Under the pieces are notes generated by a model. It ran no database searches, was not told the origin of the DNA, and saw only the letters and a program-made list of their open reading frames with translations. Of a DNA stretch of 18,274 bases, positions 8,019-13,905 are shown in pieces. A program made the translations under genes and the position numbers. Each line of letters starts with the position of its first letter. Within the stretch, counting starts at the first letter, position 1. The stretch comes from WHTB01 sp050699035. GTDB lineage: Bacteria; Actinomycetota; Actinomycetes; Propionibacteriales; Nocardioidaceae. The stretch spans positions 1 to 18,274 of the forward strand of contig JBOHDE010000065.1 of assembly GCA_050699035.1 (NCBI GenBank). Direction: 5' to 3'.

Positions 8019-8671
8019 CCCACGTTGCGTACGGTGCCGATCAGCGCCTCGTGCTCCGGTCCGAGTTTCGCCCGCAGCCGCCGTACGTGTACGTCGACCG
8101 TGCGCGTACCGCCGAAGTAGTCGTAACCCCAGACCTCCTGCAGCAGCTGCTGCCGGTTGAACACCCGGCCGGGGTGCTGGGCCAGGAACTTCAGCAGCTC
8201 GAACTCCTTGAACGTCAGGTCGAGCGCGCGGCCGCCCACCTTGGCGACGTAGGTCCCCTCGTCGACGAGGACGTTGCCGGTGCGGATCACGTGCGGCTCG
8301 TCGTCCTCGTCCTCGCCGTCGGCGAGCCGTCCGGCTGCGAGTCGCAGCCGCGCGTCGACCTCGACCGGACCGGACGTGTCCAGGAGTACGTCGTCGACGC
8401 CCCAGTCGGCCGTGACCACGGCGAGCCCGCCCTCGGTGACCACCAGGATCACCGGGACGTCGACCCCGGTCGTCCGCATCAGCCGGGTGAGCTCGCGCAT
8501 CCGGGCGAGGTCCTTGCGAGCGTCGACCAGCACGGCGTCGCAGGCCGGAGAGTCGACCAGGACGCTCGGCTCGGCGGGCAGCACGCGCACCTGGTGGGGG
8601 AGCAGCGCGAGAGACGGCAGCACGTCGGCGGATGCCTGCAGGGCATTCGTCAGCAGTAGCAGCGAACTCAT
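7847..8671 (-). CDS. glnR: Orphan OmpR-family nitrogen regulator GlnR
   Basis: GlnR is the global nitrogen regulator of actinobacteria, controlling glutamine synthetase, ammonium and nitrate genes. The 274-aa protein starts MSSLLLLTNALQ and contains VVTEGGLAVVTADWGVDDVLLDT (78-100), almost identical to Streptomyces GlnR as I remember it. The N-terminal receiver is atypical. D50 is kept, but the acidic pocket and the switch lysine are absent, which agrees with a phosphorylation-independent dimer and no kinase partner nearby. The C-terminal winged helix (about 125-224) includes LTFKEFELLKFLAQHPGRVF, VWGYDYFGGTRTVDVHVRRLR and GTVRNVGYRF. A Ser/Thr/Asp/Gly-rich tail of about 50 residues follows. 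The start ATG has GGGGAG close upstream. A terminator-like hairpin lies in its leader. Its 3' end overlaps the small membrane protein gene. Confidence 0.95.
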   Translation of the reverse strand: MSSLLLLTNALQASADVLPSLALLPHQVRVLPAEPSVLVDSPACDAVLVDARKDLARMRELTRLMRTTGVDVPVILVVTEGGLAVVTADWGVDDVLLDTSGPVEVDARLRLAAGRLADGEDEDDEPHVIRTGNVLVDEGTYVAKVGGRALDLTFKEFELLKFLAQHPGRVFNRQQLLQEVWGYDYFGGTRTVDVHVRRLRAKLGPEHEALIGTVRNVGYRFVLPPAGAGTSGPTDTESDDTTTGDETTVDADSEPGPDGSGAEARTAPARERGR

Positions 8672-8694
8672 CGCACTCCCCTCGGGGACACAAA

Positions 8695-8722
8695 GAGGCC
8701 CAGGGCGGGTCGCCCGGGCCTC
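8695..8722 (-). promoter_or_regulatory. Terminator-like hairpin in the glnR leader
   Basis: Read on the minus strand, a 12-bp stem with one bulged base and a 3-nt loop is followed by TTTGTGT, then the glnR Shine-Dalgarno about 10 nt later. No minus-strand gene lies upstream that would need a terminator, so it may be an attenuator or a leader stabiliser. Confidence 0.5.
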
Positions 8723-8746
8723 GTTGCCAGAGGCAGGATATCGGAT

Positions 8747-9034
8747 GTGACGACCTCGAATGACCTCAGTGTTCACGGTCACGTGACCATTCGCTACTGG
8801 GCGTCGGCGCGCGCGGCGGCCGGTCGTGAGTCGGACTCGGTGCCCGCCGGCACGTTGGCGGAGGCGTTGGCAGCGGTGCGCGCGCTGCACGCGGAGTCGT
8901 CGCGGTTTGCCGATGTGCTGGGGATCTGCTCGATCCTGGTGGGCTCCGATCCGGTCGGTTCGCGTGATCCTGCCCACATCGACCTGCGGCCTGGCGACGT
9001 CGTCGAGCTGCTGCCGCCGTTCGCCGGCGGGTGA
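8747..9034 (+). CDS. MoaD/ThiS-family sulfur carrier protein
   Basis: The 95-aa beta-grasp protein ends in the diagnostic Gly-Gly (LLPPFAGG), which is adenylated and thiocarboxylated in this family. VTIRYWASARAAAG (13-26) is the usual MoaD N-terminus, and LRPGDVVELLPPFAGG is the usual C-terminus. MoaD supplies sulfur to molybdopterin synthase, but no moaE, moaA or moeB gene is here, so the acceptor could be another pathway. The start is uncertain. The GTG at 8747 has a weak CAGGAT hexamer 7 nt upstream; a GTG at 8783 would start directly at VTIRYW. It is divergent from glnR, and thiX follows after 30 bp. Confidence 0.87.
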   Translation: MTTSNDLSVHGHVTIRYWASARAAAGRESDSVPAGTLAEALAAVRALHAESSRFADVLGICSILVGSDPVGSRDPAHIDLRPGDVVELLPPFAGG

Positions 9035-9051
9035 GCCCGCTTCGTACGACG

Positions 9052-9057
9052 TAGCCT
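9052..9057 (+). promoter_or_regulatory. -10 element of a leaderless thiX promoter
   Basis: TAGCCT is followed by exactly 7 nt (GGGGTCC) and then the GTG start of thiX. There is no convincing Shine-Dalgarno, so thiX may have its own leaderless transcript besides read-through from the MoaD gene. Confidence 0.45.
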
Positions 9058-9064
9058 GGGGTCC

Positions 9065-9514
9065 GTGAGTCCTGGCTGGTGGGTCCTGGTCGCCGCGGTC
9101 GCCGTGGCGGTCCTGCTCGGCCTGGCCAAGCAGTGGCACGACGGCCGGTTCCGCCGCGGTCGCCGCGCCGTCGCCGATGACAGCGGTGACCGGCTGACCC
9201 CCGCCGAGATCGGTGCCGAGCTGGGCGGCCAGGCAACGCTGTTGCAGATTTCCAGCGCGTTCTGCGCCCCGTGCCGCGCCACCCGGCACCTGCTCGGACA
9301 CGTCGCCGACCAGGTCGACGGCGTACGCCACGTCGAGATCGACGCCGAGTCTCACCTCGACCTGGTGCGCCGGCTCGGCGTGATGCGTACCCCGACCGTG
9401 CTGGTCCTCGACGCGGACGGGCGCATCACCACCCGGGCATCGGGCCTGCCGCGCCGGCACGACGTCGTCGCGGCGCTCGGCCGGGCCATCCCGCAGCGCC
9501 AGCCGGCCGACTGA
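9065..9514 (+). CDS. thiX: Membrane-anchored thioredoxin-family protein (ThiX-like)
   Basis: The 149-aa protein has one N-terminal membrane helix (WWVLVAAVAVAVLLGLA, 5-21), a basic linker and a thioredoxin fold. The redox motif is C67-A-P-C70 in SSAFCAPCRATRHLL, and the cis-proline is P110 in VMRTPTVLVLDADGR. M. tuberculosis has a thioredoxin gene, thiX (Rv0816c), next to cysA2 and sseC2, and the same neighbours follow here. The symbol rests on that remembered synteny. The basic residues after the helix (KQWHDGRFRRGRR) suggest that the fold faces the cytoplasm, where it could reduce or relay persulfide sulfur. The start is GTG, probably leaderless. A large foldback begins 22 bp after the stop. 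Confidence 0.85.
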   Translation: MSPGWWVLVAAVAVAVLLGLAKQWHDGRFRRGRRAVADDSGDRLTPAEIGAELGGQATLLQISSAFCAPCRATRHLLGHVADQVDGVRHVEIDAESHLDLVRRLGVMRTPTVLVLDADGRITTRASGLPRRHDVVAALGRAIPQRQPAD

Positions 9515-9535
9515 CCCGCCGCTGGCCGTGAGCAC

Positions 9536-9618
9536 GTGGAAAATTGCCCAATTGGGCAAAGTTCCACCTCGATCCGGCGGATCCGGGTCGAATTTTGCCC
9601 AATTGGGCAATCTTTGAC
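9536..9618. repeat. 83-bp foldback containing two copies of a 16-bp palindrome
   Basis: Arms 9536-9576 and 9578-9618 pair around position 9577 with only four mismatches in 41 positions (three of the pairs are G-T). Each arm holds the perfect palindrome TTGCCCAATTGGGCAA (9544-9559 and 9595-9610), centre to centre 51 bp apart. The element is AT-rich against its surroundings. It may end the thiX transcript, act as a double operator, or be a small mobile repeat. Confidence 0.85.
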
Positions 9619-9649
9619 GCGCCGCGACCCAACCAACTTGTCACCGTCA

Positions 9650-9670
9650 TTCGCGCAACTTCGGTGCGAA
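9650..9670 (+). repeat. 21-bp hairpin repeat, copy 1 of 5
   Basis: A 7-bp stem TTCGCGC/GTGCGAA (one G-T pair) closes the 7-nt loop AACTTCG. Four more copies of this CGCGCAACnTCGGCGCGA motif lie at 12545-12565, 12688-12708, 12719-12739 (inverted) and 12760-12780. The rest of 9619-9783 shows no gene I can support. Confidence 0.7.
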
Positions 9671-9783
9671 GGGGTGGGGGTTCGCCCCGGCCTCTGCATC
9701 TTCGCGACGCGCGAGACGCGCCGCGATGTGAGACGGAGTCTTGAAATGTGGGATGACCTTTCGTCGCGGTCAACCACACGCCG

Positions 9784-9789
9784 TAGTCT
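9784..9789 (+). promoter_or_regulatory. -10 element of the sulfur operon leader
   Basis: TAGTCT lies exactly 7 nt before the ATG of the leader peptide, so transcription should start at the ATG itself. The -35 region is weak (TTCGTC, 9760-9765, with an 18-nt spacer). Confidence 0.55.
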
Positions 9790-9796
9790 CGTCGGC

Positions 9797-9874
9797 ATGA
9801 GATCGGCATGGCTCACCAAGCGCCGGGCAGTGGACAACTGCCGTGTGCGTTCCATGCTGTGTCGAATGACCTGA
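9797..9874 (+). CDS. Leaderless cysteine-containing leader peptide
   Basis: A 25-residue peptide begins at an ATG right at the predicted transcription start and ends 97 bp before the DUF4395 gene. It is basic, and its core RRAVDNCRVR followed by LCR resembles the short 'putative leader peptides' with an RR-VDxCR motif that precede sulfur and cysteine genes in many actinobacteria. Cysteines are at positions 15 and 22. In mycobacteria, leaderless cysteine-rich small ORFs are known to act as cysteine-responsive attenuators. I infer the same kind of role here, because a long hairpin (9877-9931) starts 3 nt after the stop codon and sulfurtransferase genes follow. The peptide itself is unlikely to have a separate function. 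Confidence 0.7.
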   Translation: MRSAWLTKRRAVDNCRVRSMLCRMT

Positions 9875-9876
9875 CC

Positions 9877-9931
9877 GGGCGGTGCCCCGAGTCCTCTGAG
9901 TGATGCTCGATGCATCCAGAGCTCACCGCCC
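9877..9931 (+). promoter_or_regulatory. Attenuator-like compound hairpin
   Basis: GGGCGGTG (9877-9884) pairs with CACCGCCC (9924-9931). Inside, CTCTG pairs with CAGAG, and GATGC with GCATC around the loop TCGAT. A ribosome stalled at Cys22 of the leader peptide would cover sequence close to the left arm and could change the folding. No U-run follows, so it may block ribosome access or recruit Rho rather than act as an intrinsic terminator. Confidence 0.55.
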
Positions 9932-9971
9932 TGACGCCTGCCCCTCGCACGCCTGTCAGGAGATGCGCCTC

Positions 9972-10442
9972 ATGCCAGCTTCCGAACCCACACCATCGGC
10001 CCAGGTCGACCCGCGTGGTCTGAGATTCGCCGCCGCGCTGACCGCGGTGGTCCTGGCCGCCGTACTCGTCACCGGAAGCACCTGGTTGCTCGCCGCGCAG
10101 GCCGTGGTGTTCGCCATCGGTGCGTTCGCTGGAGTCCGCCGCTCACCGTACGGGCTGGTCTTCACCCACCTGGTCCGCCCCCGGCTGGCACCGCCCGCCG
10201 AACGGGAGGATCCGCGGCCCCCGCAGTTCGCGCAGGCCGTCGGCTTCGGCTTCGCCCTGCTCGGGGTGGTCGGCTTCCTCGCCGGCGCCACGACACTGGG
10301 CCTGGTCGCGACCGGCGCGGCATTCGCGGCCGCCCTCCTCAACGCCGTGTTCGGGTTCTGCCTGGGCTGCGAGGTCTACCTGTTGTTCCGACGTACACGC
10401 TTCGCCCGCAAGCCGGGCACGAAACTGGAGGTTTCCGCATGA
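9972..10442 (+). CDS. DUF4395 integral membrane protein
   Basis: The 156-aa protein has four hydrophobic segments at about residues 18-31, 33-50, 82-104 and 106-126. It contains VDPRGLRFAA (12-21) and FGFCLGCEVYLLFRR (about 127-141), the DUF4395 signature with two cysteines three residues apart. The function is unknown, but DUF4395 genes often sit beside sulfurtransferases and thioredoxins, and here the next gene is a sulfurtransferase. Its cysteine pair facing a rhodanese partner suggests a membrane role in sulfane-sulfur handling (inference). AGGAG 9 nt upstream supports the ATG at 9972; an ATG at 9963 is in frame but too close to that site. Its stop overlaps the cysA start as ATGA, so translation is coupled. 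Confidence 0.85.
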   Translation: MPASEPTPSAQVDPRGLRFAAALTAVVLAAVLVTGSTWLLAAQAVVFAIGAFAGVRRSPYGLVFTHLVRPRLAPPAEREDPRPPQFAQAVGFGFALLGVVGFLAGATTLGLVATGAAFAAALLNAVFGFCLGCEVYLLFRRTRFARKPGTKLEVSA

Positions 10443-11290
10443 GCCGCGACGCAGTACTGGTCGACGCGCAGTGGGTCGAGGAGCATCTCGACGACGCCGG
10501 CGTCGTCCTTGTCGAAGTCGACGAGGACACGACCGCCTACGAGAAGGGCCACATCCGTGGTGCCGTCAAGGTCGACTGGAAGGACGATCTCCAGGACCCG
10601 GTGCGGCGTGACTTCGTCAACCGGCAGCAGTTCGAGGCGCTGCTGTCCGAGCGGGGGATCGGCAACGGCGACACGGTCGTCCTGTACGGAGGGAACAACA
10701 ACTGGTTCGCCGCGTACGCGTACTGGTACTTCAAGCTGTACGGTCACGAGAAGGCGCTGCTGCTCGACGGCGGCCGCAAGAAGTGGGAACTCGACAGCCG
10801 CGAGCTGACCGGCGAGGCCGTCACCCGCGAGGCGACGACGTACTCTGCGAAGGACCCCGACCTGGCCATCCGGGCGTTCCGCGACGAGACCGTCGAGGCG
10901 ATCGGCGTCAAGAACCTGGTCGATGTGCGCAGCCCCGACGAGTACGCCGGACGGCTGCTCGCACCGGCGCACCTGCCCCAGGAGCAGGCGCAGCGGGCCG
11001 GCCACATCCCGACCGCGGCGAACATCCCGTGGAGCAAGGCGGCCAACGACGACGGCACGTTCCGGTCCGACGACGAGCTGAAGACGTTGTACGGCGAGGC
11101 CGGGGTCGACTTCGGCAAGGACACCATCGCGTACTGCCGGATCGGCGAGCGCAGCGCGCACACCTGGTTCGTGCTGCACGAGATCCTCGACCAGCCGAAC
11201 GTCAAGAACTACGACGGTTCGTGGACCGAGTACGGCTCGCTGGTCGGGGTGCCAGTGGCCCTCGGCGACGAGCCCGGCTCGGCCGCGTAG
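10439..11290 (+). CDS. cysA2: Thiosulfate sulfurtransferase, CysA2/CysA3 type
   Basis: The 283-aa cytoplasmic enzyme has two rhodanese domains. The N-terminal one (about 5-125) is inactive, with LYGGNNNWFAAYAYWYFKLY where the active loop would be. The C-terminal one (about 150-270) has the active loop YCRIGERSAHTWFVL with catalytic C233, the CRxGxR type for thiosulfate. VDVRSPDEYAG, AHLPQEQAQRAGHIPTA and VKNYDGSWTEYGSLVG match mycobacterial CysA2/CysA3 closely, as I recall those proteins. The enzyme moves sulfur from thiosulfate to cyanide or a thiol acceptor through a cysteine persulfide. It overlaps the DUF4395 stop by 4 bp, and sseC follows after 13 bp. The symbol is by analogy with M. tuberculosis; sseA would name a different paralogue. 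Confidence 0.95.
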   Translation: MSRDAVLVDAQWVEEHLDDAGVVLVEVDEDTTAYEKGHIRGAVKVDWKDDLQDPVRRDFVNRQQFEALLSERGIGNGDTVVLYGGNNNWFAAYAYWYFKLYGHEKALLLDGGRKKWELDSRELTGEAVTREATTYSAKDPDLAIRAFRDETVEAIGVKNLVDVRSPDEYAGRLLAPAHLPQEQAQRAGHIPTAANIPWSKAANDDGTFRSDDELKTLYGEAGVDFGKDTIAYCRIGERSAHTWFVLHEILDQPNVKNYDGSWTEYGSLVGVPVALGDEPGSAA

Positions 11291-11303
11291 GGGCGGTGGG
11301 CTG

Positions 11304-11600
11304 ATGTGCTCAGCAACTGAGGGCGGGTTGTCGCTCGACGGCGTCGACGTCGCGAAGGAGGCCGTCATCCAGGGTGTCGTGACCCGGGGTGACGCCCCGG
11401 TCGGCGGCGCCTACGTACGGCTGCTCGACGGCAGCGGCGAGTTCACTGCCGAGGTGCCGACGTCGGCGACCGGCCACTTCCGGTTCTTCGCGGCCCCGGG
11501 GGAGTGGACGCTCCGCACGCTGGCGCCTCAGGCGGACCCGGTCGACCGCGCCGTCGTCGCCGCCACCGGCACGGTCGCCGAGGTCGCGATCAGCCTCTGA
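11304..11600 (+). CDS. sseC: SseC-like DUF1416 protein
   Basis: This 98-aa protein is the DUF1416 partner that almost always follows cysA in actinobacteria. It starts MCSA, so Cys2 follows the initiator methionine, and continues with a carboxypeptidase-regulatory-like beta sandwich (VIQGVVTRGDAPVGGAYVRLL, then GHFRFFAAPGEWTLRTLAP). The conserved cysteine near the N-terminus could accept sulfur from CysA (inference); the family has no proven activity. The spacing to cysA is 13 bp with a GGGGCGG ribosome site, so it belongs to the same operon. A strong terminator closes the operon 17 bp after its stop. Confidence 0.9.
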   Translation: MCSATEGGLSLDGVDVAKEAVIQGVVTRGDAPVGGAYVRLLDGSGEFTAEVPTSATGHFRFFAAPGEWTLRTLAPQADPVDRAVVAATGTVAEVAISL

Positions 11601-11617
11601 CCAGCGGGTGCCGCACA

Positions 11618-11660
11618 CGGCCCCGCGCCTCCTCGTACTCGACGAGGAGGCGCGGGGCCG
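11618..11660. terminator. Strong terminator of the DUF4395-cysA-sseC operon
   Basis: A perfect 18-bp GC-rich stem (11618-11635 with 11643-11660) closes a 7-nt loop and is followed by TTT. No gene opposes it, so it serves the plus-strand operon. Confidence 0.92.
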
Positions 11661-11719
11661 TTTGCCAATCCTGGGGGTTTTCGGCTTAGGGTGGCCAGCC
11701 GGAGGAGGGTGAGGGACCC

Positions 11720-12523
11720 GTGAACCAGCACGATGGCCTATACGAGGCCGCAGGGGAGCGTCGTGGGGAGCAGCGCGCGCTGATTCTGCTCGGCGTGGTC
11801 GGCCTCGCGATGGCGCTGATCCTCGGTGCGTTCTCCCTCGGGCGGGTCGTGTCCGACGACCAGGCCAGCTCCGCGCCGCCGACCGCCGACCCGACCAATG
11901 CGGCGAAGGTCGAGGCCGGCAGCCTCGCGGAGGCTGCTCTTGGCGGCAACCGCAAGCCGGCGGCCAAGAAGAAGCCGTCGAGCTCACCGAAGGCGACCGC
12001 CACCCCGGTGATCGGCGAGGGCGAGCTGAAGGGCCGTGGGTTCCAGGGCCCGGTCCGCGTCATCAAGCCGCACAAGGTGATCGCCACCTGCCGCTCGAAG
12101 GCCGGCGTCGACGCCGGTGGCGACCCGGTGACCTACCTGGCCGGCAACACCAACGACGGCAGTGCCCAGAGCGCCTGGCGGTGTGACGGCACCGGCGAGG
12201 GTGTCATGCTGACGTATCGATTCCCGAGCGCGCGCCGGATCGTCGAGGTGGGGCTGATCCCGGGGTACGCCAAGACCGACCCGGTCGACGGCACCGACCG
12301 GTACGCCGAGAACCGCCGGATCAAGCGGGTCCGCTGGACGTTCGACGGCGGCCGGTTCATCGAGCAGCGCTTCAACACCTCCGCCAGCGTGCGTCGGATG
12401 CAGGCGATGCGCATCCCGATGCTGAAGAGCCGCACGGTCAAGGTGACGATCCTGTCGAGCAGTGCCGGCAAGCGCCGGACGATCGCGATCAGCGAGACCC
12501 GGTTCGCCGGTCCCGACGATTAG
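11720..12523 (+). CDS. Membrane-anchored protein with discoidin-like (NADase-type glycan-binding) domain
   Basis: The 267-aa protein has a cytoplasmic N-terminus of about 19 residues, one membrane helix (ALILLGVVGLAMALILGAFSLG, 20-41) and an Ala/Pro/Lys/Ser-rich spacer (about 48-100) that could cross the cell wall. An extracellular beta-sandwich of about 155 residues follows. There C124 and C155 may form a disulfide, and SAWRCDGTGEGVMLTYRFPSARRIVEVGLIPGY and IKRVRWTFDGG resemble discoidin/F5-8-type glycan-binding folds seen beside NADase and zinc-ribbon domains. No catalytic motif was seen. The GTG at 11720 follows GGAGGGTGAGGG. It converges on the LCP gene, which ties wall polymers to peptidoglycan, so a cell-envelope role is plausible but unproven. 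The domain name is a judgement from pattern, not from a search. Confidence 0.7.
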   Translation: MNQHDGLYEAAGERRGEQRALILLGVVGLAMALILGAFSLGRVVSDDQASSAPPTADPTNAAKVEAGSLAEAALGGNRKPAAKKKPSSSPKATATPVIGEGELKGRGFQGPVRVIKPHKVIATCRSKAGVDAGGDPVTYLAGNTNDGSAQSAWRCDGTGEGVMLTYRFPSARRIVEVGLIPGYAKTDPVDGTDRYAENRRIKRVRWTFDGGRFIEQRFNTSASVRRMQAMRIPMLKSRTVKVTILSSSAGKRRTIAISETRFAGPDD

Positions 12524-12544
12524 AGCGCGACTGTTCTCCTGACA

Positions 12545-12565
12545 TACGCGCAACATCGGCGCGAG
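12545..12565 (+). repeat. 21-bp hairpin repeat, copy 2
   Basis: The core CGCGCAACATCGGCGCG has the stem CGCGC/GCGCG around AACATCG. It begins 22 bp after the stop codon of the discoidin-like gene. Confidence 0.7.
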
Positions 12566-12586
12566 CATTCGGGGGCAGCGCACGGA

Positions 12587-12650
12587 CGCCGAGATGGACG
12601 ATCTGGGGGCTCGCCGGCCATCGCTGCACCCGAGAAGGTCCATCTCGGCG
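12587..12650. repeat. Long inverted repeat with 13-bp perfect arms
   Basis: CGCCGAGATGGAC (12587-12599) is matched by its reverse complement at 12638-12650. Pairing continues inwards imperfectly (TCT and GGG blocks), leaving a loop of roughly 20 nt. It lies between convergent genes and could be a bidirectional terminator. Confidence 0.7.
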
Positions 12651-12687
12651 CCGCCGCGGGCCACGTCGACAGCGAGCGGAGGGCACG

Positions 12688-12708
12688 TACGCGCAACCTC
12701 GGCGCGAG
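12688..12708 (+). repeat. 21-bp hairpin repeat, copy 3
   Basis: The core CGCGCAACCTCGGCGCG is identical to copy 5, with different flanking bases (GTA before, AGTG after). Confidence 0.7.
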
Positions 12709-12718
12709 TGTCCTCCCT

Positions 12719-12780
12719 TTCGCATCGAGGTTGCGCGTATGTCGGGAGTTGCGCCGACATTCGCGCAACCTCGGCGCGAA
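12719..12780. repeat. 62-bp foldback made of hairpin repeat copies 4 and 5
   Basis: Copy 4 (12719-12739) is on the minus strand and copy 5 (12760-12780) on the plus strand, joined by ATGTCGG/CCGACAT. The two 27-nt arms match at 24 positions around the 8-nt centre GAGTTGCG. It ends 10 bp before the LCP stop codon. The whole gap 12524-12790 contains only these repeats and no gene I can support. Confidence 0.8.
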
Positions 12781-12790
12781 GAGGCCGGGG

Positions 12791-13852
12791 TCAACGCACA
12801 GACGCCGGGCTGCCGAGTCGGTCGCCCTGGTAGGCCTCGAGGTAGCGGCCCATGTCGTCGTCGCGGAGCGCCTTCCACAGTGCCTTGCTCTCCGGGCCGT
12901 CGAGGAGGACGACGCTGCCGACCCCGGGCACGTCGTCGTACCCGCCGAACGGTGCGGTCAGGTAGACGAAGTCGTCGCCGCGGATCGACCGCAGGTCGGT
13001 GGCCAGGTCGCGCATCGTGCCGGTGCTGAACCCCGAGTCGACCGTGGTGTTGTCCGCGATCGCGCCGAGCAGGTTCTTCAGCTTGACCGGGTTGGTCAGC
13101 GTCCCCTGGCTGGCTGCCTTCTCCATGGTGGCGCGGAGGAAGTTCTGCTGCCGCTTGATCCGGTCGAAGTCGCCGTTGGGCAGGCCGTACCGCGTGCGCA
13201 CGTAGTCGAGGGCCCGCTTGCCCTCGAGGCGCTCCGTGCCCGCCGTCCAGGTCCGGCCCTCGCTGGTGAACGACTCCGGGATCTCCACCTCGACGCCGCC
13301 GATCGCGGTGGTGAGGTCCTTGAAGCCGTCCCAGTCGACCATCGCGGTGTGGTCGATGTAGACGCCGGTGAGGTCCTCGATCGTACGGAGGGCGAGGTCG
13401 GGACCACCGAAGGAGAACGCCGCGTTGACCTTCTGCCGGCCGTTCCCCGGGATGTCGACGTAGCTGTCACGCGGGATCGAGACGAGATAGGCGGTCGCCC
13501 GGTCCTTGGGGATGTGCAAGATCATGATGGTGTCGCTGCGGAACGCGCCGCGCGTCCACTCCCCGTCGGCCAGCTCGGCCTTGATGGTCTGCTCGTTGTG
13601 GCCCTTGTCGGTGCCGAGCAGCAAGATGTTCAGCGCCTCGGCGGCGGGGCCCGCGGTCGGGCGTACGGCACGCTGCTCGGGTTTGACCGCACTCTCGAAC
13701 CGGTCGATCGACCCGAGCGTGTCGTTGACGTACCACACGGCGGCAGCGCCCATGGCCACGATCAGCGCCAGCAGCACGGTCATGCCGACGAGCACCTTGT
13801 GTCGGCGGAGCACGCCACGGCGGCGTGCTCGGTGTGGTGTCGTCGCGGTCAC
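12791..13852 (-). CDS. LytR-CpsA-Psr (LCP) family cell-wall ligase
   Basis: LCP proteins join undecaprenyl-linked wall polymers to peptidoglycan outside the membrane. The 353-aa protein has a basic N-terminus (HRARRRGVLRRHK), one membrane helix (about 19-42) and one LCP domain (about 74-245). The usual blocks are present: LNILLLGTDKG (74-84), RSDTIMILHIP (105-115), SIPRDSYVDIPG (125-136), VNAAFSFGGPDLA (142-154) and LDYVRTRYGLPNGDFDRIKRQQNFL (215-239), with the pyrophosphate-binding arginines and metal-binding aspartates. There is no LytR_C domain. I chose the GTG at 13852 because GGGGGG precedes it; a GTG at 13888 would add 12 residues. It follows dtd on the same strand by 53 bp. Confidence 0.92.
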   Translation of the reverse strand: MTATTPHRARRRGVLRRHKVLVGMTVLLALIVAMGAAAVWYVNDTLGSIDRFESAVKPEQRAVRPTAGPAAEALNILLLGTDKGHNEQTIKAELADGEWTRGAFRSDTIMILHIPKDRATAYLVSIPRDSYVDIPGNGRQKVNAAFSFGGPDLALRTIEDLTGVYIDHTAMVDWDGFKDLTTAIGGVEVEIPESFTSEGRTWTAGTERLEGKRALDYVRTRYGLPNGDFDRIKRQQNFLRATMEKAASQGTLTNPVKLKNLLGAIADNTTVDSGFSTGTMRDLATDLRSIRGDDFVYLTAPFGGYDDVPGVGSVVLLDGPESKALWKALRDDDMGRYLEAYQGDRLGSPASVR

Positions 13853-13905
13853 GCGCCCCCCAGCTGGTCGAGGTCCATCCCCCGGCACGGGAGGGTCGGA
13901 TCGGC

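Noticed and set aside
9536..9796. In-frame open stretch from the ATG at 9536 that would give a 112-aa protein ending with the leader peptide
   Set aside because: Its start codon lies inside the foldback and the repeated CPIGQ-like peptides simply reflect the 16-bp palindrome. A promoter directly at 9797 explains the 3' part better.
12541..12785. CRISPR array
   Set aside because: The repeats are irregularly spaced, one is inverted, there are no uniform spacers and no cas genes.
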